DNA of 64,000 nucleotides from Candidatus Thorarchaeota archaeon (GCA_008080745.1 SHMX01000004.1:186001-250000); one strand, 5' to 3'. Shown: positions 15,677 to 25,451, numbered from the stretch's first letter. Translations and numbers: made by a program. Notes: a model not told the origin generated them from the letters alone.

Positions 15677-16465
15677 CTAGTCACCTGGGAATTCGGCAGC
15701 TTCTATTTTTTGTTCTATTTCTATTAGCTTTGCAATAAAAGGTAAATCTGGTTGAGTCAGTGCTAAAACCTCACTTCCCATCCCTAATGGCACATTGCAG
15801 TAACAAGGGAGGAATCCTAGCAGCTGAGTCTTTCCCTCAAACATCTCTTTTACCATCTCAATTAGACCTGCAGAGGATTTTCCCTCAAGGAGATTGGGTA
15901 CAACTTTATTAAAGAGAAGCATGGTATCTTTGTTCAATGGTCCGTAGAGCTCGTCAAGGAGATGTGCGGTTCCATCGAAATCAAAATTATCAATTTTAGC
16001 GACAATTATTGTAAAATCTGACACTACTATGGTATTGACGCTGCTATAGTGCACTCCTGGTGCAGAGTCGAGTATGAAGTAATCAAAACCCTCTTTTTCC
16101 AACTTCTGTTTTAACACAAGCAATTGTGAAATTGCTTGCATATGCCATTTTCTATCCTTTGCTAGTTGTTCTCTAATGGCTTCGACATTTGGGTCCGAGA
16201 AACCGACAAAGAGCTTCCCGCTCAAGTCAAATGTTGAACCAATATCAGTGAGGACTTCTGTATGTTTGACTTTTTCACTTAGAAAATCATTGACATAACA
16301 GGACCTAGTTGCTATACCAAATAGAGTATGGAGACTGGGTGCTTGAAAGTCGGTATCAAGTATTGCTACATCGTGCCCCTTTTTTGCCATTATTGCAGCC
16401 AAGTTTGCAGCAAGAGTTGTCTTCCCGGTTCCTCCTTTGTAGGAATGAATAGCAAAGGTCCTCAT
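15677..16465 (-). CDS. MinD/ParA-type P-loop ATPase
   Basis: This 262-residue SIMIBI-class ATPase has the deviant Walker A motif KGGTGKTT near the N-terminus, with the extra signature lysine. It also has the switch-type DTDFQAPSLHTLFG segment and a Walker B-like FDYFILDSAPG. Family members form ATP-dependent dimers that position proteins, plasmids or surface structures. No ParB-like or MinE-like partner is next door. Instead the gene is directly followed by the longin-wHTH gene, suggesting that protein is the partner. A C-terminal amphipathic membrane-targeting helix as in MinD is not evident. It is the first gene of the pair on the minus strand. Confidence 0.88.
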   Translation of the reverse strand: MRTFAIHSYKGGTGKTTLAANLAAIMAKKGHDVAILDTDFQAPSLHTLFGIATRSCYVNDFLSEKVKHTEVLTDIGSTFDLSGKLFVGFSDPNVEAIREQLAKDRKWHMQAISQLLVLKQKLEKEGFDYFILDSAPGVHYSSVNTIVVSDFTIIVAKIDNFDFDGTAHLLDELYGPLNKDTMLLFNKVVPNLLEGKSSAGLIEMVKEMFEGKTQLLGFLPCYCNVPLGMGSEVLALTQPDLPFIAKLIEIEQKIEAAEFPGD

Positions 16466-16538
16466 TGATACATCCTCTCAGTTTCTCCGTTTTCTATGTA
16501 CTAAGTCTATAAATTATTCATACAATTATAGGTTGATA

Positions 16539-17198
16539 TTATGTATTCTTGGGTTGTAAAAGCGGAGGAATCTGTTTAAGACTATCTACTAGATACCCTT
16601 TGTGTCCTCTCTTTCTGAATTCATTTGCTGAAAACATTCCCACTATACCAATGAAATGACAGAAACCTTGCGACCTTTCATAATCCTTCAACGAATCTCC
16701 AACAAAAATTGTGTATTTCATTGGTTGATTATGTTTTGATGCTACATAGTTAAAGTGATCTGCTCCTTTCTCGAAACCTGGTCGGTATCCTAGAATCTCT
16801 TCAAAGTAGTGTGTAAGGTTTCTACGGTCAAAATATTCTTTGATTGTTGACTGAAAAGTTGATGAAGATACATAAATGTCAATACCCATTTCATCCAATT
16901 TCTTAAGAGTATCTACAGTATCGGGAAACAACTCTTGTTCGAAAATCCTATCAATTTTCAGAGATTCAAATTTATCAATCGCTTCTTCATTTCGAGGATT
17001 ATTAGGAAAATTCATCTTTATTTGCTGCTCATAGGGTAGGCCGGTCGTAGATTGATATCTCTGTCTAGCATCATCTTCAGAAACCCCAAAATACTTCATC
17101 ATAATATCTACGCCAATTCCCTCTAGGAATGGCATGCTATCTGCCAATGTGCCATCAAAATCAAAAATTACAGCACTACATTCTATTCTGTCTGTCAT
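16539..17198 (-). CDS. HAD-family phosphatase
   Basis: This 219-residue haloacid-dehalogenase superfamily hydrolase shows motif I as FDFDGTLADS (residues 11-20, with the nucleophile and acid-base aspartates), a Ser-rich motif II (YVSSSTF) and motif IV GDSLKDYE. A helical cap lies between motifs I and II, as in phosphoglycolate phosphatase-like subfamily I members. The substrate cannot be told from sequence. It stands alone, separated by about 70-165 bp from its neighbours, which are on the same strand. Confidence 0.88.
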   Translation of the reverse strand: MTDRIECSAVIFDFDGTLADSMPFLEGIGVDIMMKYFGVSEDDARQRYQSTTGLPYEQQIKMNFPNNPRNEEAIDKFESLKIDRIFEQELFPDTVDTLKKLDEMGIDIYVSSSTFQSTIKEYFDRRNLTHYFEEILGYRPGFEKGADHFNYVASKHNQPMKYTIFVGDSLKDYERSQGFCHFIGIVGMFSANEFRKRGHKGYLVDSLKQIPPLLQPKNT

Positions 17199-17363
17199 GG
17201 AGCATCGCTCACTATTGGTTATTCAGTTCGAAATGTTGTACCTTTAGACCGTTTTGGTTCTCAAATTGAAATTCTATTGCAGTTTTCTTGTTATCCATCA
17301 ATTTCAATGAGTGTTGTGCTTTTGTATTTTACAGTTTTCAGATTCTTGAAAATAAAAAGGCTT

Positions 17364-20300
17364 CTAGTTAATAGAGTGTATCTTTATGAGTTCACCAATA
17401 CGTGCCATTCTTACAGGTTTCTGGACCCAAGTTACCAGTCCGATAGCTTGTAACTCATCTTTCTTCGAACCTAGAGGATATCCTGTCATCAATATCATTC
17501 TAACCGATGGATTGATTGATGCCATCTTCTTTGCTAGCTCAATACCATCCATGTCTGGCATCATCATATCAGTCATTATGATATCGATGTTGTCTTTTTC
17601 CTTGTGGTATATTTCCAGTGCCATGATTCCGTTGGAAGCTGTATAGATTTGACAACCTAGACGCTCTAACATTCTTGATATTGCTTCAAGGACGATCTCA
17701 TCATCATCGACAAGAAGCACTGATATACCTGAACAGTCAGTATCAGGTTTGGTTTCTTTTTCCTGTTCAACAGGCACCTCATGATGCATTGGAAGGTGAA
17801 TTACAAAAGTAGTACCACTATCCAACTCAGTCTCTACAGATATGGTACCATTATGAATATCGATAATACCATATACCTGGGCAAGTCCTAGTCCTGAACC
17901 TTGAGCTCTATCTTTAGTCGTGAAAAATGGTTCAAAGATATGTGGTACTATTGAATCTTCAATTCCGGGCCCGTTGTCTATCACCTCCAATCGTATCCAC
18001 TCTTCAGAAGATGATTCTGTATCATCAGGATTATTTCGACTTGTGCTCAATTTGATTTTTATAATACCCCCATCGGGCATAACATCTCTCGAATTGATTG
18101 CTAAATTCATTAGAACTTGGTGCAGTTGTGTTGGGTCGGCCATGACTGTATAATTACCAACTTCGTATTCTGTAAGCAATCGGATATTACTTGGAATAGT
18201 TGTTTTTAACAAACTGAGTATCTCATCGATTACTTTGCGTAGATCAACAATCTTCTTTTCTGATATTGACTGTTTACTGAAATCAAGAATCTGATGAGTT
18301 AATTCTGCTCCCTTGTTAGCAAGTGATTGTATCGATTTGAGATCTTTCATAACATCGTCAGGTATTATTTTTTTCAATTGAAGCAATTCTGTAAATCCAA
18401 TGATGCCCTGAAGAATATTGGAAAAATCATGTGCCATTCCAGCTGCCAATTGACCTACTGAAGCAAGACGTTCTTGTGTGCTGACTCGTTCTTGAATCTC
18501 TCGCATTATAGTGACATCTTCAATAACAAGTACCCATCCTCCTTTTTGGGGTCCGGTTTGGATTGGTATTGTCATTACTTCAAAAATCCTAGGTGGATCT
18601 TGAATTTGTATCTCTACAGCACGATTTTCTTGATAATTGTTTAGAATATCATCCAGTGCTTTGTTTCCAATACCCAATAACGAATTATCCGAATCAATTA
18701 TTCCTACCATATCCAAATACGTCTCGGCTATTTTATTTTGAAATAATATTCTTTCATCGGGATTTATTAGTAAAACTCCTTCTGGTAAATGTTCTATTAG
18801 ACTGGCAAGCCTTTCTTTTTCAGCTGATCTCAAGACAGATATTTTTTGTAACACTAAGGATACTTGGTTCATACTTGTAAATAGGAGTCGAATGTCATCT
18901 TCAGTAAACTGATTATCTTTTTCAGAACCTAGGAGAACTAGTCCAATTACTTCTCTGGTATCGGGAAATACTATCGGGTTTTTTATCGTAGATTGTATTT
19001 CTACTAATTGATGTCCCTTTTCCTCAATTGGCGATTCGGTTCTAACATGAACTATGGGATCTTCAGGAAGTTCCGAGGTACTTTCAGCTCGAAGTTTTAG
19101 ATATCCTTCCCTAAGCATCTGTTTGATTTGTAACTCGGTTTTTGATGATATTGGTCTTATAGGATTAATCATGAAATACTGCTGCTCTTCAATAATGAAA
19201 AGGGATGCAGAAACATCGTGATTGAATGAACGATTCAAATGTCTATGTAAGATGGGCATAACCTCTTCATAGCTTACAGTTTGTCCAACTTCTTGTGATA
19301 GACTGTATAGCATTTGCATTTCAGATGATTTTCGTTCCAAACTCCTGTTAGTTTCCTCCAGAGTTTCCAGTGTTCTTATTCTTTGCAGAGCTATTGCAGC
19401 TAGGTTGGCAAAAGCTGATACATATTCCAAATCATCATTGGAAAAACCCTCTGATTTGTTTGATAGAGCAATCAATCCTTGAGTTCTTTCCTCCAATACA
19501 ATGGGGACGCAGAGAATGTTTTCCAATTCAACAAGGTGTTCCGGTAGAGTCTGATAGAATTCTGGATGAGTCAAATCATTTTCATACAGTGGTTCTCTGC
19601 TTCTATACACTTTTTCACTCAAGCCCTTTATTGATAGGTAAGTATCGATATTTCGGATGAAAATTGAATCTTCAGAAGACATTAGATCTATTTCGTGTTG
19701 TTTTTCCTCATCAGTTATTATCATGATGTTGCCAGTGGTTGCTCCTGTAATGGATTTGCAAGCTTCGATTATGACCGTTGTAATGTCAGCAAAATCAGAA
19801 TACTCTAGTATACTATTGGCGGTGTCGTATAATTTATCGGACAACAATTTCTTCTGGATTATTTCATCTTCTGCTGCTTTACGTTTGGTGATGTCTCTGG
19901 CTATTCCTTCTAGGGCAATCAAATTTCCGTCATTATCATATATCGGTGTATTATTCTGCTCTATCCAGATAATTTCTCCATTTTTATGAACCCATCTCAT
20001 AATTATTGGTTCGGATGAAACCTCATGCATCATTTCTTGGAGCTTATCTTTGTCCTCTGGGTGTATAATTTGAGAGCCCAATGATGGATTGTCATAGTGA
20101 TCCTGTGGACTATAACCAATCATTTCAGTTGCTGAAGGGCTAATATATTCAAATTTTAATTCTGGAATCATGCGAATTCGATAAATAAGATCCTGTGCAT
20201 TCTCTGCAATTAGCTTCAAATGACTCTCTGAAGTTTCTAGAGCATCTCTTCCTCGTTCGATTTCTAGTCTTGCATGTAAGATTGGTGCTATCATATCAGC

Positions 20301-21122
20301 AAATTTCTTCATAAGATGAACATCATATTCCGAATAGTTACTTGGCTTATTTGCTACCGTAATTTGCCCAATCACTTTCTTATGAAATATTATAGGTACC
20401 GCAACTGATCTTGTGATATGGATGTGTCCTTCCGGCACTGTGTTCTCTACATTCTTTACAACTACTCTCTTCTCAACTAGGGATTCTTTCCAGATTCCAC
20501 CCCAACTTTCAGGTTGAAAAATAATATCTTTGTCGGGAACCTGACACTTATCCCATATATCCCGAGTCATAGACGGACACACTAGCGCTCCATTCTCATC
20601 TATATATCCAAAATAGCCAAATTTACTTCTTGTTGACTTAAGAACGATATCCAATACCTCTGCAAAAACCTCATCGTCTTTTTCGGATAGAAATACCTCA
20701 AGAATCTCATTTCTCATCTTTATCTCAAAGAAGGACCTCTCAGGTTCAGTCACATCTGTTTCTCTATCTAATTCAGGAATACAAACAAGTCTGAACATTT
20801 CCGGGTTTTCTTTCAATTTCAGTCCAATTATCAGATAGGATTTTGATCTTCCATTTGCATGTAATATTGATGCAGATACGCCGATTGCTTCCTCATCGAT
20901 TCTCTCCAAAAAATCTTCTATTTGATCTTTCTCTGAGAGAGGAAGCATCCTTTCAGAGAACTTCTCACCTAGTACATCCCGAAGTTCATATCCTAATTTA
21001 GAGATACCACTTTCATTGATATTAATGATTGAACCATTTCTATCTAGAACTAACTCAATATCTTCATACCTCTTTTCGGTACTCTCTCTCAAAATTTTCA
21101 CCCTTGGAGATTCCTCTGACAT
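17364..21122 (-). CDS. Large soluble hybrid histidine kinase (PAS/GAF/HisKA/HATPase/REC)
   Basis: This 1252-residue sensor kinase has no membrane span or signal peptide, so it is cytosolic. By eye the order is PAS (about 15-115), GAF (135-285), PAS (300-420), GAF (430-590), GAF-like (600-760), PAS (770-870), HisKA with the phosphorylated His in GMAHDFSN, HATPase with NLAINSRD, DNGPGI and GSGLGLA, and a C-terminal receiver with DDD, the phosphoacceptor Asp in MTDMMMPDMDG and a Lys in QKP. Several GAF/PAS modules suggest integration of small-molecule or redox signals. The AHDFSN form is typical of orphan hybrid kinases. No separate output regulator lies beside it, so downstream signalling is unknown. 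Confidence 0.93.
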   Translation of the reverse strand: MSEESPRVKILRESTEKRYEDIELVLDRNGSIININESGISKLGYELRDVLGEKFSERMLPLSEKDQIEDFLERIDEEAIGVSASILHANGRSKSYLIIGLKLKENPEMFRLVCIPELDRETDVTEPERSFFEIKMRNEILEVFLSEKDDEVFAEVLDIVLKSTRSKFGYFGYIDENGALVCPSMTRDIWDKCQVPDKDIIFQPESWGGIWKESLVEKRVVVKNVENTVPEGHIHITRSVAVPIIFHKKVIGQITVANKPSNYSEYDVHLMKKFADMIAPILHARLEIERGRDALETSESHLKLIAENAQDLIYRIRMIPELKFEYISPSATEMIGYSPQDHYDNPSLGSQIIHPEDKDKLQEMMHEVSSEPIIMRWVHKNGEIIWIEQNNTPIYDNDGNLIALEGIARDITKRKAAEDEIIQKKLLSDKLYDTANSILEYSDFADITTVIIEACKSITGATTGNIMIITDEEKQHEIDLMSSEDSIFIRNIDTYLSIKGLSEKVYRSREPLYENDLTHPEFYQTLPEHLVELENILCVPIVLEERTQGLIALSNKSEGFSNDDLEYVSAFANLAAIALQRIRTLETLEETNRSLERKSSEMQMLYSLSQEVGQTVSYEEVMPILHRHLNRSFNHDVSASLFIIEEQQYFMINPIRPISSKTELQIKQMLREGYLKLRAESTSELPEDPIVHVRTESPIEEKGHQLVEIQSTIKNPIVFPDTREVIGLVLLGSEKDNQFTEDDIRLLFTSMNQVSLVLQKISVLRSAEKERLASLIEHLPEGVLLINPDERILFQNKIAETYLDMVGIIDSDNSLLGIGNKALDDILNNYQENRAVEIQIQDPPRIFEVMTIPIQTGPQKGGWVLVIEDVTIMREIQERVSTQERLASVGQLAAGMAHDFSNILQGIIGFTELLQLKKIIPDDVMKDLKSIQSLANKGAELTHQILDFSKQSISEKKIVDLRKVIDEILSLLKTTIPSNIRLLTEYEVGNYTVMADPTQLHQVLMNLAINSRDVMPDGGIIKIKLSTSRNNPDDTESSSEEWIRLEVIDNGPGIEDSIVPHIFEPFFTTKDRAQGSGLGLAQVYGIIDIHNGTISVETELDSGTTFVIHLPMHHEVPVEQEKETKPDTDCSGISVLLVDDDEIVLEAISRMLERLGCQIYTASNGIMALEIYHKEKDNIDIIMTDMMMPDMDGIELAKKMASINPSVRMILMTGYPLGSKKDELQAIGLVTWVQKPVRMARIGELIKIHSIN

Positions 21123-21205
21123 GTAACATTACTAACTGTAATAGTGCGTTGTAAAATATCAATTTCGTGTGTACTACAATATTCAGAGATAATCAGTGGC
21201 TCAGA

Positions 21206-21727
21206 TTACAATTCTTCTTGGTAATCTTCCATGCACCTTTTGATTGTGTCATAAGCATCGGCTAACTCTCTAAAACGTTTAATTTCGGTATGCCCTCCCT
21301 CTTGAATTTTGTAAGTATCGTAGAAATGCTTGAGTTCTTCGATTTGACTTCTTGGAATGTCAACTATACTCTTGACATCTCGGTAATATGGTTCGTTTCT
21401 GGGGACAGCTATAATTTTGTCATCAATATGACCCATATCATACATTTCCATAATGCCAATTGGTCTGGCATGAACTAGACAAGAGGTGAAAGTAGGTTGA
21501 TTGATTAATAGGACAACATCCAGAGGATCTCCATCTGCATCAAGTGTTTGGGGGATAAAACCATAATCAAAGGGAGCAAATGTGTAAAGAACCCTGTCTA
21601 GTCTGAACACATTGAATTGGGTGTCATATTCATACTTGTTTTTACTTGCCCTAGTTAATTCTACTACCACATAAATTTCACTCGGTGGATCTGGACCCGC
21701 AGGTATGTCATGGAGGTAATTCGTCAA
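21206..21727 (-). CDS. ppa: Inorganic pyrophosphatase (family I)
   Basis: This 173-residue soluble pyrophosphatase hydrolyses diphosphate released in biosynthesis. The family I signature DADGDPLDVV is present, with aspartates that bind the activating metal ions. FDYGFIPQT before it and a conserved KxxxxxY-rich C-terminal helix region fit the family, as does the length. It lies upstream, in the same orientation, of the histidine kinase gene, with an 83-bp gap. No link between the two is evident. Confidence 0.93.
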   Translation of the reverse strand: MTNYLHDIPAGPDPPSEIYVVVELTRASKNKYEYDTQFNVFRLDRVLYTFAPFDYGFIPQTLDADGDPLDVVLLINQPTFTSCLVHARPIGIMEMYDMGHIDDKIIAVPRNEPYYRDVKSIVDIPRSQIEELKHFYDTYKIQEGGHTEIKRFRELADAYDTIKRCMEDYQEEL

Positions 21728-21868
21728 GGGTTCGTAATCTCCATCCTATTTTGCTTTGATTATTCCTATAGGTGTTTCTGAACGAGTATTTCCAACAACC
21801 GACAAGCATTTCTTTATGAGTTTGTACACTAGTAATACTGCTGAGGAAAAAAAGAGGAAGATAATGGA

Positions 21869-22447
21869 ATGAGTTCGGAAAGTCATGATTCAGTACCAGA
21901 TTCTAGCGATGAAGAAAAATTTGATGTGGGTTCACTCTTCCGAGGCACTGCCACATTCACTTTTGTGATCGAGATTGTAAGCCTTATTATGTTACTAGGT
22001 TCTGGAGTAGCATATATTCTAAGCCGATCTGGACTTATCGAAACCCTGAATCCTGATGTGGCGATATTACTTCTCTTAGCAGGAGCTATGATCACCTTGT
22101 TCTTTTTCATGGGGACAATTGGATTCTTTATCCGATTCAATCGAAAAATATCGAAAATGGTAATCGGTGTTGGAATCGGAGAAGTAGATTTGAATCGTGG
22201 GCGTGTGAAGTCTGTTATCGTCCTATATGTACTGGCAATTGGACTTATTTTGATAATGGGAATGTATAGCTATTGGCTTGTCTACATATACTACTTGGTT
22301 GATTTTGTTGCCAACTCTTTGAGTGCTTTCGGATTGGTTCTATCATTTGGAATCTTTCTAATGGCATTTCTTTTGCAGATCGTGATTATCGCCTTAGGAA
22401 GAACCGCAACAAGGGTTGTAAGAGCTGTGCTTGCTGAGGATGTATGA
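21869..22447 (+). CDS. Four-helix integral membrane protein
   Basis: This 192-residue protein is not recognised. After an acidic 25-residue N-terminus it shows four strongly hydrophobic segments (about residues 32-55, 68-95, 112-140 and 148-175), with a short basic loop between the second and third (RFNRKISK). There is no signal peptide cleavage pattern and no catalytic motif. GAGGAAGATAAT before the ATG supports the start. Neighbours are a divergent pyrophosphatase and a convergent small beta-barrel protein, so context gives no role. Confidence 0.75.
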   Translation: MSSESHDSVPDSSDEEKFDVGSLFRGTATFTFVIEIVSLIMLLGSGVAYILSRSGLIETLNPDVAILLLLAGAMITLFFFMGTIGFFIRFNRKISKMVIGVGIGEVDLNRGRVKSVIVLYVLAIGLILIMGMYSYWLVYIYYLVDFVANSLSAFGLVLSFGIFLMAFLLQIVIIALGRTATRVVRAVLAEDV

Positions 22448-22504
22448 TAGCATACTATCTATTTCCCCATCTGCATACATCGTGGTATCTTCAAGTTGAT
22501 GATG

Positions 22505-22723
22505 CTAGATGATTTCGATTTTCATGATGCATTGTAGAGAAAAGTATGTATCTGGTTCTGCGTCTTCGTCTGTGGATACGGCAACAATGTCATTACCCAC
22601 AAAGACTACCTTGCCTTCAATGGGCGGCGCACCATAAATACCAGTTATTCGTATTTTTTCTCCCTTCTCTGCTATCTTATGCAAGATTGTTCGGATGGTG
22701 TCATGCTTCTCAAAATCAGTCAT
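22505..22723 (-). CDS. Small beta-rich hypothetical protein
   Basis: This encodes about 72 residues predicted to be mostly beta strands (KIRITGIYGAPP, GKVVFVGNDIVAVST), reminiscent of small SH3- or Sm-like barrels, though I cannot assign a family. I placed the start at the ATG 22723, not further upstream. A minus-strand TATA box (TATATAATATA, about 22774-22786) predicts transcription from about 22750, so the upstream in-frame extension to 22804 would lie outside the transcript. It is divergent from the cation exchanger gene. Confidence 0.6.
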   Translation of the reverse strand: MTDFEKHDTIRTILHKIAEKGEKIRITGIYGAPPIEGKVVFVGNDIVAVSTDEDAEPDTYFSLQCIMKIEII

Positions 22724-22855
22724 ATCTATACTAACGTTTCCCCAAAAATAAGCTTTGGCAAACATGAAACAGGGATATATTATATAGATTCCCTCATCTT
22801 CCATCGCCAGCAGATTTAATTATCTTGATACCCAGCGACTGCGAGAGGTAGTGTC

Positions 22856-24025
22856 ATGAAACCTAAACTCTGGCAGATTTCATATATTGTTGGAATCAGT
22901 ATTGTTTTGAGTCTATTTGGACTTAAGGCTATAGGTCTCCATTTTGCAGAGGACGTAGTTGCTTGGATTGAGTTAGCAGGCGGTGTCCTACTAATTGCCG
23001 GTTCTTGTGAGGCTTTTGTTCTTTCAGTTGAAGGTATCTCTCACAACATGAATATGACCGATTACGTTTCTGGAATCTATGCTAGTCTTGCTAGTCTCAT
23101 TCCTGAATTATGTGTTATCATCTTTCTTCTACTAGATGGGGATTTTGAGATGGCATGGGTATTAGCCCTAGCTACAATCTTCATGAACTCGTTGGTCTTT
23201 GCAATTTACACACTTGTATTACCAAAAGACAAAGATGGCAACTTCAAATTACCAGATGCTATCATGTGGGTTGGTTCGGACTTGTTGAGTATGGGTGCTA
23301 TGATTAGCATCTCAGTTGGTCTGTCAATGTTCATGGTCTTTGTGTTCTCTTTGGAGAATCCGTTTTTACCTAGATACCTTGATGCAAGGGAGCTCTTTGT
23401 CTTTGGAGGTGCACTTCTAGGAGTATTCGTTGCATACCTATATTGGATTACGAAATATTACGGCAAATGTGATCCTGAGGCTGAAGATCCTCATATGTCC
23501 TGTGAGATTCGACATGAAACTCTTTCAATGCAGAAATTAGGAATCTATCTCTTCTTTGCATCTCTTGGTGCTCTTCTTGGTGGGGAGGCGCTTTCAGGTT
23601 TTGCTAATTTTGCTACTGAAACACTGCATCTGAGCTTCATCCATGCTGCTTTATTGCTGGTGATATTTGGTGGTACGCCAGAATACATCATTGTTGCCAG
23701 CAGTCATAGAAAGCAAGAACTTGAGATTGCACTATCAAACGCTTTTGGTGGAATTGTTCAGGTGTTCTTTGTTATATTCGGCTTCACCTTGATCTTTGCA
23801 GGAATAATTTCAACGAATCTCGGTATTATGGATGTTATACCCATCGATCTCTTCTCAGTATTATTGGTATTCTTCGCATTCCCCTCAATGTTCATCCTGC
23901 GAATAATGATTGCAGATGATCAGAAAGTCAATGCATTAGAGAGTGTGGCGATGATCGCAGTATTCATCATGATGCTGTACATTCTTCTCGCCTATGGAGT
24001 ATATCCATTAGTTCCCCCATCATAA
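22856..24025 (+). CDS. Sodium/calcium exchanger-family membrane protein
   Basis: This 389-residue integral membrane protein has about ten hydrophobic segments in two halves. Each half carries a region resembling the alpha repeats of the Ca2+:cation antiporter family: the first around residues 48-90 (GSCEAFVLSVEG, then ASLASLIPELCV), the second around 270-310 (GGTPEYIIVASS, then SNAFGGIVQV). In known members the Glu/Pro-containing repeats form the ion pathway. Which cations are exchanged cannot be told. A terminator hairpin follows at once. The tyrosine- and acid-rich loop near residues 200-215 is soluble. Confidence 0.78.
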   Translation: MKPKLWQISYIVGISIVLSLFGLKAIGLHFAEDVVAWIELAGGVLLIAGSCEAFVLSVEGISHNMNMTDYVSGIYASLASLIPELCVIIFLLLDGDFEMAWVLALATIFMNSLVFAIYTLVLPKDKDGNFKLPDAIMWVGSDLLSMGAMISISVGLSMFMVFVFSLENPFLPRYLDARELFVFGGALLGVFVAYLYWITKYYGKCDPEAEDPHMSCEIRHETLSMQKLGIYLFFASLGALLGGEALSGFANFATETLHLSFIHAALLLVIFGGTPEYIIVASSHRKQELEIALSNAFGGIVQVFFVIFGFTLIFAGIISTNLGIMDVIPIDLFSVLLVFFAFPSMFILRIMIADDQKVNALESVAMIAVFIMMLYILLAYGVYPLVPPS

Positions 24026-24031
24026 AAGACA

Positions 24032-24048
24032 GGGGGTTCTTAACCCCC
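24032..24048 (+). terminator. Terminator after the exchanger gene
   Basis: GGGGGTT and AACCCCC form a perfect 7-bp stem with a 3-base loop, seven bases after the stop codon, followed by a T/C-rich run. Confidence 0.75.
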
Positions 24049-24096
24049 TCTTCTCTTTTCTACTTTTGATTGATGGAATGGTGAAAAACAGAGATG

Positions 24097-24123
24097 CCTC
24101 CAGAGCTATGAAAGCTCTAGAGG
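24097..24123 (-). terminator. Terminator after the Kbl gene
   Basis: On the minus strand, CCTC-T-AGAGCT pairs with AGCTCT-G-GAGG around a 5-base loop with one mismatch. A run of five Ts follows a short distance downstream. It lies 15 bases beyond the stop codon. Confidence 0.6.
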
Positions 24124-24138
24124 ACTATAATTTGATTT

Positions 24139-25329
24139 TTAGATAATATCGAGTTTCTTACCAACTTTCTCATAAGCACTGAGAGATATATCGAGTTGTT
24201 CCTTGGTAAGACCCGAATTCATCATATTCCTGATACGGGCCTTATCTCGAGCAACCATTGGGAATACAATTGGGAGTGCAAGAATACCCTCTTCGTAGAG
24301 ACCCTCGCTCAAAGCAACTGCCTTTGAACTCTCTCCACACATTGCAGGAATAATGGGGGTTTGACTGTCGCCTGTGTCGAAACCCATATCTTCTAGACCC
24401 TTGATGAAGTACTCTCGGTTATCCCAGAGAGTCTTTACATGCTCTTCTTCAGTTTCTAGAACGTCTATAGCTGCAATACAAGCCGCTGCAGTTGCAGGTG
24501 GATGGGATGCACTAAGAAGCCAAGAACGGCTCTTATTATAGGCATAGTTGACCATATCTTGTGAACCTGAAACATGACCACCCATAACACCGAAAGCTTT
24601 GCTGAATGTACCCATTTCAAAGTGAACGTCGTGGTGACTCAAACCAAAGTGTGATACGATACCTCGTCCACCCTCTCCAAGAACAGCTTCACCATGAGCA
24701 TCATCCACATAGATCATCGCACCATGCTCTTTACCAAGTTTGACAATTTCATCTAGTGGCGCAATATCTCCATCCATGCTAAAGACACCATCTGTGATAA
24801 TGAGTATCTTCTCTGGATTTTCTTTCTCGGCTTCTTGTAAGACACGTTCAAGGTGTGCTGTATCACTGTGATTGTAAACATAACGCGTTGCTTTTGTTAG
24901 CCTAACACCATCAATGATACTTCCGTGGTTAAGTTCATCCGAAATAATTGCATCGCCTCTACCTACAAGTTGAGGTATCAATCCCTCATTTGTGGTGAAG
25001 CCTGCACTGTAAGTCAGGGATGCTTCTGCACCCTTAAATTTAGCAAGTCTTCGTTCAAGCTCAAGATGTACATCCATTGTTCCTGCTATCGCACGAACAG
25101 AACCAGAACCAGCACCATGACTCTTTATAGCTTCAATAGCAGCTTCTTTGAGCTTTGGATGATTGCTCAAATTCAGATAATTATTGCTACAGAGCATAAT
25201 GACCTCGTCACCATCAACAGTAGCTTTTGGTGTGCTTGGTCCTTGTAATTCTCGTATCTTCCAATCCAGATTCTGTGCCACAAGGTTCTGGTATTCTTCC
25301 TTCATCCATCCAATCGGGTTTCGTTTCAT
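24139..25329 (-). CDS. kbl: Alpha-oxoamine synthase, probably 2-amino-3-ketobutyrate CoA ligase
   Basis: This 396-residue PLP enzyme is close to glycine C-acetyltransferase (Kbl), which converts 2-amino-3-ketobutyrate and CoA to glycine and acetyl-CoA in threonine breakdown. Seen in the sequence are NNYLNLSNHPK near the N-terminus, the GAGSGSVRAIAGT segment, DDAHGEAVLG for cofactor binding, and the Schiff-base lysine in GTFSKAFG (about residue 245). Family sister BioF (7-keto-8-aminopelargonate synthase) is the main alternative. No threonine dehydrogenase or biotin genes are adjacent to decide. Monocistronic: it has its own terminator and a 150-bp upstream gap. Confidence 0.88.
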   Translation of the reverse strand: MKRNPIGWMKEEYQNLVAQNLDWKIRELQGPSTPKATVDGDEVIMLCSNNYLNLSNHPKLKEAAIEAIKSHGAGSGSVRAIAGTMDVHLELERRLAKFKGAEASLTYSAGFTTNEGLIPQLVGRGDAIISDELNHGSIIDGVRLTKATRYVYNHSDTAHLERVLQEAEKENPEKILIITDGVFSMDGDIAPLDEIVKLGKEHGAMIYVDDAHGEAVLGEGGRGIVSHFGLSHHDVHFEMGTFSKAFGVMGGHVSGSQDMVNYAYNKSRSWLLSASHPPATAAACIAAIDVLETEEEHVKTLWDNREYFIKGLEDMGFDTGDSQTPIIPAMCGESSKAVALSEGLYEEGILALPIVFPMVARDKARIRNMMNSGLTKEQLDISLSAYEKVGKKLDII

Positions 25330-25451
25330 ATCTTTTCACCGAATTGTCGTACGTTCCAACACTAAGACTATCGTACGGGCTGGCCTGAAAAATTGAACTA
25401 TATATGGGCTTCGCTCACGGAGAAAATTTCAATTTGTAAAAAATAAAAAGT

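Noticed and set aside
17386-20000. Several plus-strand open frames of 60-110 codons
   Set aside because: All are antisense to the histidine kinase gene, whose domains are clear.
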